Below, piece after piece: positions 43,786 through 54,607 of a stretch of DNA of 64,000 nucleotides. The notes below the pieces were generated by a model, which worked only from the letters and a program-made list of their open reading frames with translations, was not told the DNA's origin and did no database searches. The DNA comes from Budorcas taxicolor (Eukaryota; Chordata; Mammalia; Artiodactyla; Bovidae). The translations under genes and the position numbers were made by a program. The DNA is taken from the NCBI RefSeq assembly GCF_023091745.1, contig NC_068922.1, positions 11,463,501 to 11,527,500 of the forward strand, given 5' to 3'. How positions within the stretch are numbered: the stretch's first letter is position 1; each line of letters starts with the position of its first letter.

Positions 43786-44324
43786 ACATGTATATATACA
43801 CACTAATGAACACATTTGGCAACTTTAAAAAAGGGGAAAAATAATATCAAGGTGAGAACAGATTTGCCTCCTTGAGTGTCTGATTATTTGGCCTCTAAAT
43901 TGTCCTTCGCTTTTTGGCCATCTTATCAATGCTTTTAAAGAGATCTTTGTCAACACTTCTGCTCATCTTCAGTAGGAGAATTGTGAAGATATCCAGTGCT
44001 CCATACAGCTGAGAACTGGAACTGCATTACCTCTTAACAGCAGTTGCTTAAGAACAAGCTAGTGAGAAAAAGCCGAGAGGATCCCAGAAGCCCAGGGTGG
44101 GACCAGGAAGGGGCTGGATAAGACCATTTAACCAGCTCCTGCTCATTGTGTGGCTGCTCGGTGTTTCTTTATAGTCTAGACATTCCCAGGTTATAGAGAT
44201 CCCTTTTCCTTTGTCATGCAAAGTTCTTTTTGGAATATCAGTTCCATTATGCTCCTAGATTTTTTATCAGTTTGATTTGTTGGCCCCACACCAACAACTG
44301 AACTTGTCTCTAAAAGAAGGGCAA
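43786..44324. other. Non-coding DNA, no recognised element
   Basis: No repeat or frame supported. Confidence 0.5.
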
Positions 44325-44488
44325 AGATTTTGGCATCATATGAATTTGGGTTTTCATTTCTGATCTGATACTTTCTAGCTTTGTGACTTTCCCAGTCACT
44401 TGACTTTTCTGAGTCTTAGATTCTCTGTCTCCAAGAAGGCAGTTATTCATACTTAATCTTAGGGGTGCTGTGGGCATTAAATAAAAGA
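44325..44488 (+). mobile_element. MIR SINE
   Basis: 'GATTTTGGCATCATATGAATTTGGG', 'CTAGCTTTGTGACTTTCCC', 'TTTCTGAGTCTTAGATTCTC', and 'GGGCATTAAATAAAAGA' follow MIR order. A CHR SINE follows directly. Confidence 0.75.
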
Positions 44489-44622
44489 CTGGGTACTTTC
44501 CTGGTGGTCCGGTGGTTAAATCTCCATGCTTCCACTGCAGGGGACATGGGTTTGATCCCTGATTGGGAAACTAAGATCCCACATGCCTCATGGCACACAC
44601 ACCCCCAAAAAGCACAAAAAAA
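44489..44622 (+). mobile_element. CHR SINE (short subtype)
   Basis: 'GGTACTTTCCTGGTGGTCCGG', 'GGGGACATGGGTTTGATCCCTG', 'AAGATCCCACATGCC', then an A-rich tail. Confidence 0.9.
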
Positions 44623-44802
44623 TATTGAATAACATGAAGAAAAATTGCAATATGTTAAGTGAAGACATCAAACTGTAAAACTGAATGTATGCTCAGAACC
44701 TGAAATCCTTCATGCCACCAAAAAATAAAAAAATAAAAAGAACCTACAAAAACTGTGAAAAGCTTGGCATATATTATTTAATAGAAGGTAGCCTTTCCAT
44801 TG

Positions 44803-45080
44803 GAGAAGGCAATGGCACCCCACTCCAGTACTCTTGCCTGTCAAACCCCATGGATGGAGGAGCCTGGTGGGCCACAGTCCATGGGGTTGCTAAGAGTCAG
44901 ACATGACTGAGCGACATCACTTTCACTTTTCACTTTCATGCATTGGAGAAGGAAATGGCAACCCACTCCAGTGTTCTTGCCTGGAGAATCCCAGGGATGG
45001 GGGAGCCCGGTGGGCTGCTGCCTATGGGGTCGCACAGAGTCAGACACAACTGAAGCGATTCAGCAGCAGCAGCAGCAGCA
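44803..45080 (+). mobile_element. BOV-A2 dimeric SINE with target-site duplication
   Basis: Two Bov-A monomers joined by 'CACTTTTCACTTTCATGCA', ending in about seven CAG units. A perfect 12-bp duplication, GCCTTTCCATTG, lies at 44791-44802 and 45081-45092. The dimer therefore moved as one unit. Confidence 0.97.
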
Positions 45081-45092
45081 GCCTTTCCATTG

Positions 45093-46028
45093 ATCTTTAT
45101 ATTTTTTCCATTGAGTTTAGGATTACAGGATTCTAGGATTAGAAGAGATCATAAGAGCTTGGTTGTAGGCAAAGATTGCATCTAAGCTAACCTAGTGCAT
45201 TGAATCTCTAGGCCCCATTTTAGAAGATTTTCTTGACCTAGAATTTAATCTAACTGCTCTTCCTTCAGTTCATTTCACTGCTGGCAGCCTGAGATGCTAT
45301 CATGAAAAGTTAACAAAGACACTTGTAATGGAAGCTTTCCGGAAGGATGTAAGGAATGTAAAATAGATTTTCCTGAGGAACTCAGGCTTAATTGCCTTCA
45401 GGGTAAACAGATCAACATCCTATTTTAGGGCCAGAGTCTGGTGTGCATACCAGAGAAACACTGGTATTTTTACCACATCTAGACATTCCTGGATTTTCCC
45501 GTGGTGTGTCCTGTTCCTAGCCACCTTCAGGAAGCTGGCACTCAAGAGAGCATGGCCTGGGTCCAATAAAGCCCAGTCTGGAGCGTGACTTGAACGAGGT
45601 TTGACCTCTCCGAATGGAATAAGCCAGCCCTCATGCACACAGCCCTCCCGGGCCTTCAGACAGCGCTCATCTCAGACTGGACAGTGGGGTGAGAGAGAGT
45701 GGAAGACCTTTATACAAAGCACAGTGCGCATTTTAGGAAACACCACGAGGAGTGGCCCAAGAGTGGAACCAGATGAGTTAGAAATAAAAGAGGAGGACTT
45801 GTGGGGTCCAGGGAGGGCAGATAATATTTTCATAACACTGAGAGGATAAAAGGTGGCTTCTCTGAGCTACAGGAACACTTGCCCTCTTCCCTCTGTATGC
45901 TACTTTTGATTTTTTAATTTGTGTTACAGTCCTTTCTAGATCAGCCTGTTTCTCTTAGATTCTAAGCACCTCCCAGGCAAGATCAACACAGTCACAGTGT
46001 TAACTCACATTTATGTATCCATGGCGCT
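45093..46028. other. Unique-looking non-coding DNA
   Basis: Nothing firmly recognised. 45118-45150 ('ATTACAGGATTCTAGGATTAG') faintly resembles an ancient MIR/L3-type repeat. The 82-residue frame at 45601-45849 has no domain. Confidence 0.5.
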
Positions 46029-46035
46029 CAGTGAT

Positions 46036-46253
46036 TTTTGCTCAGCCTCTCAGTTGTGTCCTATTCATTCTGGCCCCATGAACTGTAGCCTGCCAGGCTC
46101 CTCTGTCCGTGGAATTTTTCCTGCAAGGATTCTGGAGCAGGTTGCCGTTTCCTACTCGAGGGGATCTTCCTGACCCAGGGATCGAACCCATCTCTCCTGC
46201 CTCTCCTGCTCTGGGAGGTGGATTCTTTCCCCCTTGAGCTACCTGGGAAGCCC
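46036..46253 (-). mobile_element. Bov-tA SINE, antisense, with target-site duplication
   Basis: 'CAGCCTCTCAGTTGTGTCC' to 'GAGCTACCTGGGAAGCC', with B box 'GGGATCGAACCC' in antisense. CAGTGAT repeats flank it at 46029-46035 and 46254-46260. CCTGCCTCTCCTG is a short internal repeat. Confidence 0.95.
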
Positions 46254-46379
46254 CAGTGATAAAATATAGACACACAAGATGTAGCCACAGTGTTTGTCAC
46301 CGCTGTTGATACGCATGGTCAAGTTACGATGGCTCAGTACTCCAAGTCACAGAGGAGGTCTTATGGCTCAGACTTTCCT

Positions 46380-46558
46380 CGTGAAAGTCGCTCAGTCGTG
46401 TCTGAGTTTTTGCGACCCCATGGACTATACAGTCCATGGAATTTTCCAGGCCAGAATACTGGAGTGGGTAGCCTTTCCCTCCTCCAGGGGATCTTCCCAA
46501 CCCAGGGATCGAACCCAAGCCTCCCGCATGGCAGGTGAATTCTTTACCAGCTGAGCCA
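46380..46558 (-). mobile_element. Bov-tA SINE, antisense, with target-site duplication
   Basis: 'AAGTCGCTCAGTCGTGTCTGAG' to 'TTACCAGCTGAGCCA'. Flanked by CAGACT(T/C)TCCT at 46369-46379 and 46559-46569. Only about 110 bp from the previous Bov-tA in the same orientation. Confidence 0.95.
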
Positions 46559-46767
46559 CAGACTCTCCTAAAAGTGTCTCAAAGGACTCCTGTATGAGAA
46601 AGAAATGGAAAGGGATGAGATTTACCTTGGAGAACACGACTAATGCTGTTCAACTGATGTCAACTTAGCCATCCTGTTAGGTTACAAGGAAGAGTTCTTT
46701 GTCCAGCTCTATTGGAAGAGGATTTTGGAAGACATCTGTTTAGGAAACACGTTTCTCTGTTTTACTT

Positions 46768-47084
46768 TTAGCTGCGCAGGCTCTTTATTGCTGCACGCGC
46801 TTTTCTCTGCTTGCGGCCGGGGGGCTACTCTCTAGTCGTGGGGTGGGGGCTTCTCACTGCCGTAGCTTCTCCCTGCGGCCCCAGCTCTGGGACACACGGG
46901 CTTCAGTAGCTACGACACACGGGCTCAGTAGCTGGGGCTCCCAGGCTCTAGAGCACAGACTCAGTCGTTGTGGCTCACAGGCTCAGTTGCTCCAAGCATG
47001 TGGGGTCTTCCCAGATAAGGGATCGAACTCTTGTCTCTTGCACTGGCAGGTAGATTCTTGACCACTGAGCCAGCAGGGAAGCCC
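46768..47084 (-). mobile_element. CHR SINE, antisense
   Basis: 'TTTAGCTGCGCAGGCTCTTTATTGC' to 'CACTGAGCCAGCAGGGAAGCCC'. Near full length, with repeated 'GGGCTTCAGTAGCTACGACAC' type blocks. The T tail is short. Confidence 0.92.
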
Positions 47085-47699
47085 TGGGAGGCATTTTCTT
47101 TTGGTACATATTCTATGTGCTCAATAAATCCTGCTATAGGCACCATACCCAGGGGTTTCCACTCTTATCTGGCTCTGCAGCTGATTCTAGGAGAGTTCCA
47201 TTTTTTGGCTGTTATCCTGTTCGATGGTTTAGGTCACTGTGAACCAGAGGGGTGTTGAATTCTCCCCCTTTAATCCCCCTTCTCACTTTCTGCTCCTGGT
47301 GGCAATAGGAATATGCAGCAGTCAGTTAAAATTAATTTATCCATGTCAAAAAGATATTTGCCTAGGAGAAAGCTCCAGGACAATTTCCTGCCGGGAGGAA
47401 ATTTCCAATCTTAACCATTATTTGAAACAAGCTAGAAACGTTTTCATCAATCTTGAAAAATTTCTTCTTTCTCTTCACAAAGTCAATTTCATTTGAAAAA
47501 ACACCTCCCCCTACAAATGTGTCTGCGCCCACATTTCCGTTTTGCTGCTACTGTTTATTTCAGACCTTTGTTATCTCTTATAGGGACTCTTGCAGGAAAC
47601 ACCTGATTATAGTCACCCCTTCCTTCAATCTCTGTGCTGTATTAGACCATAAGTTGTACCCAGACACAACCCCAAGGAAAACCTTCAGGGCCCACACAC
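47085..47699. other. Unique-looking non-coding DNA
   Basis: No repeat recognised. Short frames at 47239-47496 and 47453-47821 have no domains, and the latter reads into L2. Confidence 0.5.
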
Positions 47700-47945
47700 A
47701 CAGGGTCAGGTCCAAATATCTTAGCGTGATTTTCAAAGCCTTACGTGATCTGGGACCAATACACTTTCCTGACTTTTCCTCCTGGGATGCCCTTGTGATC
47801 CAGTGTCCCAGTCACACTTGACACCTCCCCAGTTCCCTGGTATGTCAGGTACAGTTATGTTCCTGTGACTTCATCCATCTGGGCTCTGACCCTCTCCCTC
47901 TTTGCCTGGTGGAAACCAATTCATCCTTGAAAGTGCAACCACATG
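47700..47945 (+). mobile_element. L2 LINE fragment
   Basis: 'AGGTCCAAATATCTTAGCGTG', 'TTCAAAGCCTTACGTGATCTGGGACC', and 'CATCCTTGAAAGTGCAACC' match the L2 3' region, including the well-known 'CAAGGCC.T..GATCTGG' block. Confidence 0.7.
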
Positions 47946-48380
47946 GAATGGAATCTGTACAAACTCCCTTATCTAACTTACCAATACCAGGAATCACTGG
48001 TCAACCAAAAGAGTCAAAGAAGGAAATTCTAAAAAATAAAACCCACCTACCGAACCGTTCTCACTTAACCATATCAAGAACACTCATTTGTTGACTCCTG
48101 GGTGTGATGGTTTCACTGGTTGAAATTTTCCACTGGTTTTTGTTACAGTCACAAAGTTTTGTTTCCCAGTCTGGGTCCTTACAAACGAATGAGAGTTTAA
48201 AGGTATTTGAAAAGTAATCTGAATGCAGAGTTCTAGACTTCTATGATTTCATCTGCAAAAAAAATTTTTTACCGTTGTCTCATTCTTAATTGAACAACAT
48301 TAGAAAATCAGTTTTGCATTATAACACAAAAGTACTTAATGTCGCTGAACTATACATGTAAGCGTAGTTGAAAAGGTGTA
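47946..48380 (+). other. Non-coding DNA ending in an old L1 tail trace
   Basis: 48338-48380 ('ACTTAATGTCGCTGAACTATACATG') resembles the 3' end of old L1s. The rest is unrecognised and A/T-rich. Confidence 0.45.
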
Positions 48381-48765
48381 TTTGTCTGTTTGGGCTGTGT
48401 AACAAGTTCCTGTCAGCAGGGTTTACATGACAGACACTGTATTTCCTTGCAGTTCTGGAGTCTGGTAGCCCATGATCAAGGTGCTGGCAAATTTCTGATG
48501 AAGGCCCTCTTCTTGGCTCTTGGGCAGCCTGCTTGCTGTGTCCTCATGTGGTCTTTCCTCTGTGAGTGTGTGGAGAGAGACAGAGCTCTCTGGGCTCTCC
48601 TCTAAGTGCACTAATTTTGTCAGACAGAGTCCCACCCTCACGACCTCATTTAACCTTAATACACTCCTTTGAGGCCTCATCTCCAGATACAGCCACACTA
48701 GGGACTGGGGCTGTGACATAAATTTGGGGCAGGGGTGGTACAAATATTCAGTCCATAACAGACAT
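48375..48765 (-). mobile_element. MaLR-type (MLT1-like) LTR, antisense
   Basis: 'GTGTATTTGTCTGTTTGGGCTG', 'CAGTTCTGGAGTCTGGTAG', 'GTCCTCATGTGGTCTTTCC', 'CACCCTCACGACCTCATTTAACC', and 'ATCTCCAGATACAGCCACA', ending 'CAGTCCATAACA'. Nearly complete. Confidence 0.85.
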
Positions 48766-49254
48766 TAAATTTTACATCATGTGCATTTTATCAGGATTGG
48801 AATAAAAAGAGAAATTGACAAATTGTTTTCCAAAGTAAAAGAAAAAAAAATCAGTTTGCATTGTTGAGTCTTTACAAAGCCCTCAACTTAGTGCTTGTGG
48901 AAATACCCATGCTTGTGTTTCCTCACAAGATGTGGGTTATTGAAATGGCCTGATTGGAGTTGAGAACCACGGTGTTTAACGCTGGTCAGCACCCCGTCCA
49001 TTTTGCACCTCTGGTTGTGGACTCTCACGGGCTCCAAGCAGGACAGAGTCTGTCTTGCCGGGGATGTGAAGCGCTGTGGTCGACCTTCAGATGTAGAGGC
49101 CACCCCAGGGGCTTCCTGCTGACGTGCTCTCTTTGCCCTCAGTGGACTCTGCGATCCTGAGACCCACAGACAGCCCTGCAGGGAATGTCTCCCTGATGAA
49201 GCCTGCCTTTGCATTGGAGTTGGTGTGTGCCCCGGCATCCTTTTCTGTTTAATT
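48766..49254. other. Unique-looking non-coding DNA
   Basis: Overlapping frames 48888-49238 (minus) and 48954-49160 (plus) have no recognisable domain. No repeat recognised. Confidence 0.5.
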
Positions 49255-49870
49255 CATCTTTTTAAGTTGGAGGATAATTGCTTTACAGTGTCGTGTTGTT
49301 TTCTGCCGTATAATAAGGTGACTCAGCCATAAGTATGTCTATCTGTTGTTTAGTCACTAAGTCGTGTCTGACTCTGTAACCCCATCGACTGCAGCCCGTG
49401 AGGCTTCTCCGTCCTCCACTATTTCCCAGAGTTTGCTCCAGTTCATGTCCCTTGAGTTGGTGGTGCTGTCTAACCATCTCACCCTCTGCCGCCGCCTTCT
49501 CCTGTTTATCCCGCCCCCCGCCCCCACCCCTCCAGGTCATCCCAGAGCAGGAGCTGAGCTGCCTGTGCTTAGCTTCCGCTAGCTCTCCGTCTCACACGTG
49601 CTAAGCGTGTATATGTCAGTGTTCCTCTCTTAATTCACCCCACCCTCCTGCTGTGTCCATAAGCCCATCCTCTGCGTCTGCATCTCTATTACTCCCCTGC
49701 AAATAGGTTCATCAGTACCATTTTTCTAGATTCCACACATATATGTTAATATATGATATTTTTTTCTCTTTCTGACTTACTTTGTTCTGTATAATAGGCT
49801 CTAGGTCCATCCACCTCAGTTCAGCTGCTTCACATTTAGTCCTTTTTAGTTCCTGGCATCCTTAACACAC
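49255..49870 (-). mobile_element. L1 3' region, antisense, split by BovB
   Basis: 49255-49339 is 'AAGTTGGAGGATAATTGCTTTAC' type L1 3' end. From 49517 ('CACCCCTCCAGGTCATCC') L1 resumes with 'GTCCATAAGCCCATCCTCTGCG' and 'TTTCTAGATTCCACACATATATG'. A BovB fragment lies between. Confidence 0.8.
49340..49516 (-). mobile_element. BovB 3' fragment inside L1, antisense
   Basis: 'TGTTGTTTAGTCACTAAGTCGTG' to 'GTCTAACCATCTCACCCTCTG'. About 175 bp. Younger than the L1 it splits. Confidence 0.88.
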
Positions 49871-50537
49871 TGAATTCATTGCGAAAATGTTTAATTTCTT
49901 GACTGTGCTAAGCTTTTGCTGGGATTCTGCTATATGAAAAATAGCTCTAGAACCTTGGAGGCTTTGTAATAAGCATCATTTATTTCACACTCCTACGTCA
50001 GCTGGCTGTCGGTGGCTGACCACAGAAGCCGAGCAGAGCCGGGTGGGTGCCCTTGAGGGGATTCCCTCTGGCCATATTGGGTTCAGCAAGTGGCTGGAAT
50101 AGACGTCTCACCAGACTTCCTGGCTTTTCTTACGACTCTACACCTGTGTTTTCTCTCCTGGTAACACAGGCGTACCATGGAGATGATCCGTCCCCACTGT
50201 GGGCCTTCTGCAGGGGGTACCAAGCGGCACACACACGGCCAGTGTACCCCTCTGTTGATCGCGTGCTATCTGCACTTCCACATCCTATAACTTCGAGGGT
50301 TTAGCACAGAGTGGGGGGTGTAGACCCACTAGCCTCTGTAATGATGCCACTAAGAAAGACCTTTTTCATTGAAGAGAAAAATTTAAGTAAAAAAAGGAAG
50401 GCAACGAATTCTTTACTACTTACTTACCTACCTGCCTAAAATGAACACCTTTCTTTTCATAAATGGGGCAAAATGCAAAGACCCAGGAGAAGTGATACAT
50501 GGATTTAAATTCATGTTAAAACATAAGTGATATGTTT
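49871..50537. other. Non-coding DNA, no recognised element
   Basis: An 85-residue frame (50047-50304) has no domain. Otherwise plain sequence. Confidence 0.5.
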
Positions 50538-50557
50538 CAGATTCTGTTCTTTTGACC

Positions 50558-50836
50558 ATTTTATTATTATTTATGTTCAGTCGTGCTGGGTCTCGTTGCT
50601 ATGCTCCGGCTTTCTCTGGTTGCGATGAGTGGGGCCACTCTTCCCTGAGGTGCGTGGGTTTCTCCTTGCAGTGCTTCCCCTGCTGCAGAGCATAGGGTCT
50701 AGGACACGAGGTCTCAGTAGCTGTGGTGCGCGGCTCAGTTGCTGTGCAGCATGTGGAATCGTCCCAGACCAGGGATCGAACCCACATCCCCCGCCTCGGC
50801 AGGCAGACTCTTAACCACTGGACACCAGGGAAGTCC
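50558..50836 (-). mobile_element. CHR SINE, antisense, with target-site duplication
   Basis: 'CAGTCGTGCTGGGTCTCGTTGC' to 'CCACTGGACACCAGGGAAGTCC'. Flanks CAGATTCTGTTCTTTTGACC (50538-50557) and CAGATTCTAGTTTTTGACC (50837-50855) are a diverged duplication of about 19-20 bp. Confidence 0.93.
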
Positions 50837-50855
50837 CAGATTCTAGTTTTTGACC

Positions 50856-51599
50856 GATAGTTATCAATGGCAGAAGGGGGCACTAAGAAACGGAGAGACC
50901 AGAAAAGTGATTTGTAAAATGCTTCAGCTATCGAGTTCCTAATATATGCAGGCTGCGGGCTGGGAGCCCTGTGAGGGAAGGCCGTGGTTCAGGGAGAGGA
51001 GCGGGTGCAGAACCGGGGAGCTGGGGGCCCTGAGTTCCTGTCCGCATTTTCACACCGACGGCCGTGACCACCCCTGGGTAACTGAAGCCATCTAGTCCTC
51101 GGCAAGCGGCCCAAGGAGGGTGGGCACCCAGACGCACACAGTCCTGCTGCACCCAGGTTTCTGCCGGTGGCCCTGACAACTCCCAGGCTCAGCTCTGCAT
51201 GCAGCTGGGGCTCCATACAGATCGACCGACCCAAATTCGATTATCGACACCAAGTTATGACACAGTGTCCTCCCTGAATTTATTTTTCAAGAATATGATT
51301 TTTTCCTGGCTAGAAGTACCAAAGTTTAAAAATAAAGTGAATGATTTCTGTTTTAGAGGAAATTGTTGGCTGGGTTGTAGGCGCTTCTGGCCAAAGGAAG
51401 AGAGCTCTCTTCTGGCTTACCCTTCCCGGTCCATGAGCAGCCCTCGTTGAATGATTTGTATTTCATTCTGTGCTGTATGATAAATTCAGTTTTTCTGAGC
51501 AGAGTCTTCTACTCACAGGCTATCATCTTGCAGATAGCTATGTCTATCCACATTTGAGAGTTTCAGGGAAAATTCATGGAGGTCATAATACTTATTTTA
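50856..51599. other. Unique-looking non-coding DNA
   Basis: A GC-rich patch at 50945-51180 supports long antisense frames (50928-51234) but without domains. No repeat recognised. Confidence 0.5.
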
Positions 51600-51839
51600 T
51601 TTATTTGTTTTAAATGTTTATTTAATTTTTTATTGATGTACACTTGATTTACAGTTTGTGTTCATTTCTGCTGTACAGCAAAGTGATTCAATTATACATA
51701 TATTTATATACATCTTTTTAAAAAATAGTCTTTTCCGTTACGGTTTAGCATAAGGTCTTGAATATGTTATCTATGCTATTATATACAGTAGGACCTTGCT
51801 GTTTATCCATTCCAGTGTAATAACTTATATCTGCTGTTA

Positions 51840-52098
51840 AGCTGTTAGGTCACTTCAGTTGTGTCTGACTCTGTGAGACCTCATAGATGGCAAACTACCC
51901 GTCTCCTCCGTCCCTGGGGTTCTCCAGGCAAGATCACTGGAGTGGGTTGCCATTGCCTTCTCCAATGCATGAAAGTGAAAAGTGAAAGTGAAGACGTTCA
52001 GTCGTGTCCGACTCTTCGTGACCCCATGGACTGCAGCCCACCAGGCTCCTCCATCCATGGGATTTTCCAGGCAAGAGTACTGGAGTGGGGTGCCATTG
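51840..52098 (-). mobile_element. BOV-A2 dimer inside L1, antisense
   Basis: Two Bov-A monomers joined by 'AATGCATGAAAGTGAAAAGTG'. The CAG tail expected on the left is reduced to 'GCTGTTAAGCTG'. Confidence 0.92.
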
Positions 52099-52199
52099 CT
52101 AACAAGAACCTTATAGATTCCACCTATTTAAGTGACAGCATATGATATTTGTCTTCCCCTGACTCACTTCACTAAGTGTGATGATCTCTAGGTCTGTGT

Positions 52200-52411
52200 G
52201 TACGTATGTGTGTGTTCAGTCATGTCCAACTCTTTGTGACACCATGAACTGTAGCCTCCCAGGCTCCTCTTTCCATGTAATTTTCCAGGCAAGAGTACTG
52301 CAGTGAGTTGCTATTTCCTACTCCAGGGGCTCTTCCCATCCCAGGGATTGAACCCACATCTCCTGAATTGGCAGGCAGATTTTTTTTTACCAGTTATACC
52401 ACCTGGGAGGC
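52200..52411 (-). mobile_element. Bov-tA SINE inside L1, antisense
   Basis: 'TGTTCAGTCATGTCCAACTC' to 'ATACCACCTGGGAGGCCC'. CTAGGTC occurs on both sides (about 52189-52195 and 52414-52420), a probable target-site duplication in L1. Confidence 0.92.
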
Positions 52412-52657
52412 CCCCTAGGTCCACAGTGTTGCTGCAAATGGCTTTATTTCATTCATTTTTATGGTTCAATAATATTCCCTTGGTTATACGTTCTTCTTTA
52501 TCCGTTCCTCTATCGTTGGACATTCTGGTTGCTTCCAGATCTTGGCTATTGTGAATAGTGCTGTTGTGAACATTGCTCATAGTTTTATAATTCAGCAAAT
52601 GACTTTAGACAGAGGTGACGTCAGAAGACATGTGGTTTGTTCACTCACTGGCTTCCT

Positions 52658-53130
52658 GGTTTAGATTTATACTGCTGTATAACAAAGCTTCCCAAAATGT
52701 ACTGGCTTAGAACAACAACCTTTCTTAGCTGCTGCAAGTCCGTGGGGGTGACCGGGTTCAGTGGGGTGTCTTCTGCTCCTGTGGGTCCACCAGGGTTGGG
52801 ACACGCTCCATGGCTTATTCCCATGGCTGCCGATGGGCTGTCAGAGGAGAGCCAGCGGGAGAGGGAACCAGACAGTCTTAGTTCCCCTCCTCCTCCTGGC
52901 ATCTGCAGGGGCTTCTGACAGTTTGTTGACTGAGTCCCACAAGATGCTATTCTCAGGGATGGAGACAGAAACCTCAGGTCTTTCGAAGCCCAGCCTGGGA
53001 GCACAGACAACATCAGCACAGCCATATCTATTGATGGACCTGTGTCACTGGCCAGTGCATTCAAGAGAATGGGACATAGACACCATCCCTTGGTGGAAGA
53101 AGTGGTAGAAACGTGGGAATGTTCTGATCA
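52658..53130 (-). mobile_element. MLT1-like MaLR LTR, antisense
   Basis: 'TATACTGCTGTATAACAAAGC', 'ACTGGCTTAGAACAACAACC', 'GGGACACGCTCCATGGC', and 'GGGACATAGACACCATCCC' fit the antisense MLT1 pattern. Old and diverged. Confidence 0.65.
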
Positions 53131-53191
53131 TCTGCAGGCCTTGACAACAGTTTCCTAATGGAAGGCATTTTTTTTCTTCCAAAGTGCTCTA

Positions 53192-53362
53192 GAAGGGCAC
53201 TTCTCAATTCTGAGCCTGCCAGGTACTCATCAGTGGTCTTGTTAAAATGCAGATGCTGATTCAGCGGGGCTGGAGGTGAGGCTTGAGATTTTGTGTTTTT
53301 CTCAAGCTCCCAGGCAGTGTGGATGCTGCGGTCCATGGACCACACTTCTGATCTGGAAGTGT
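53192..53362 (+). mobile_element. MER5A-like hAT MITE
   Basis: 'CACTTCTCAATTCTGAGCC', 'GGTCTTGTTAAAATGCAGATGC', 'TCAAGCTCCCAGGCAG', and 'GCGGTCCATGGACCACAC' fit MER5A in sense order. Confidence 0.85.
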
Positions 53363-53401
53363 CAAGAGCCAGTGTCCTTAGGTTTAATTTTCGTCAGAGG
53401 C

Positions 53402-53670
53402 TCCTGCTGCTGCTACTGCTAAGTTGCTTCAGTCGTGTCTGACTCTGTGCGACCCCATAGACGGCAGCCCACCAGGCTCCCCTGTCCCTGGGATTCTCCA
53501 GGCAAGAACACTGGAGTGGGTTGCCATTTCCTTCTCCAATGCGTGAAAGTGAAAAGTGAAAGGGAAGTCGCTCAGCCGTGTCTGACTCTTCGCGACCCCA
53601 TGGACTGCAGCCCACCAGGCTCCTCCATCCCTGGGATTTTCCAGGCAAGAGTACTGGAGCGGGGTGCCAT
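53402..53670 (-). mobile_element. BOV-A2 dimeric SINE, antisense
   Basis: Left end is antisense CAG tail ('CTGCTGCTGCTACTGCTAAG'). Two Bov-A monomers follow, joined by 'AATGCGTGAAAGTGAAAAGTG', ending 'GAGCGGGGTGCCATTA'. Confidence 0.95.
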
Positions 53671-53682
53671 TACATTCTCTGA

Positions 53683-53870
53683 GAGGCCTCTGAAAAGCTG
53701 TTAAAACACAGATTGCTGTCTTCCTGCCTGCCACCCCCACCATGGGTTTCTGATCGAGTAGGTCTTTGGGTGTGGGGGGCCTGAGGATCTGCATTTCTAA
53801 TATGTTTCCAGGTGACTCTGATGCTGTGGGTCTGAGGCTTGCTCTTGGAGAACCACTGCTGTAGAAAAAT
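53683..53870 (+). mobile_element. MER5/MER20-like hAT MITE
   Basis: 'AAAAGCTGTTAAAACACAGATTGC', 'GGGCCTGAGGATCTGCATTTCTAATA', and 'GGTGACTCTGATGCTG', ending 'GAGAACCACTGCTG'. Separate from the MER5A copy at 53192; a BOV-A2 lies between. Confidence 0.75.
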
Positions 53871-54464
53871 GTTCTCATTAAACCCTGAAAACATCTGGAG
53901 GGAAGCAGAAAGAGCTGTTAGAAACAGGGGCTCAGAAAGGCAGCCACCTTGATTTCTACAGATTATACTTATGAGACACTGCAACATAGAAACTTCAGTC
54001 ATTGCTGGCAATTTACAGGAAGAATATGTAACTGTCAGGTGGAAAAAAGCTTGCACAGATACTAAGCATATTTTAAAAAGTGGTTTATACTCATCGCACA
54101 TTCAATTAAAATTCTTAACAATTAGCCCTACCATCTTCACCAGTCTCACTGAAGTCCCTTCAGACCCTGGTCCTCTTCTACTCCTTCAAGTCAATTCAGC
54201 AAAAATGTATTGATCTCTCATTAAGGGCAAAGAGCTGTACCAGAGATGGGGGGCATATTGGGAAAACCCAGCCGGCACTCACTCTGAAGAGTTTTATGCT
54301 TTGGTCAGAAGATGAATGAAATGAAAACCCTAAATCAGTTCATTCAGGGTTTAGTATTGCAAGGCTTACTCAGTAATTCAGAGATAGAAATGAAACTTGT
54401 ATGGTTTGGGAGGAATTCAGTGATAGGCAGAATCAGGGAAGAAGGATCATGAAAGTACTCTATA
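53871..54464. other. Non-coding DNA, no recognised element
   Basis: The minus frame 53670-54101 starts here and reads into the MITE; it has no domain. No gene. Confidence 0.5.
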
Positions 54465-54480
54465 AAAAGGGTCCTTTTAG

Positions 54481-54607
54481 GGACTTCCCTGGTGGACGAG
54501 TGGTTAAAACTGTGCGCTTCCAGTGCTGGGGCTGAGCATTTGATCCCTGGTTAGGGAACTAAGATTCCACATGCTGTGCAGTGTGGCCAAAAGATACGAA
54601 ATAAATC
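54481..54607 (+). mobile_element. CHR SINE (short subtype) with perfect target-site duplication
   Basis: 'GGACTTCCCTGGTGGACGAG' to 'GTGTGGCCAAAAGATACG'. A perfect 16-bp duplication, AAAAGGGTCCTTTTAG, lies at 54465-54480 and 54608-54623. It is nearly palindromic around its centre. Confidence 0.97.

Larger units (their letters stand above)
51600..52590 (-). mobile_element. L1 3' region, antisense, split by two SINEs
   Basis: Three L1 pieces: 51600-51839, 52099-52199 and 52412-52590. Blocks include 'GTTTACAG...CTGCTGTACAGCAAAGTG', 'TATATACAGTAGGACCTTGC', 'ATATGATATTTGTCTTCCCC', and 'TCTTGGCTATTGTGAATAGTG'. Part of the L1 between pieces 1 and 2 is missing. Confidence 0.9.

Noticed and set aside
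53429..53878. 149-residue minus-strand frame
   Set aside because: Composed of BOV-A2 read-through joined to a hAT MITE.
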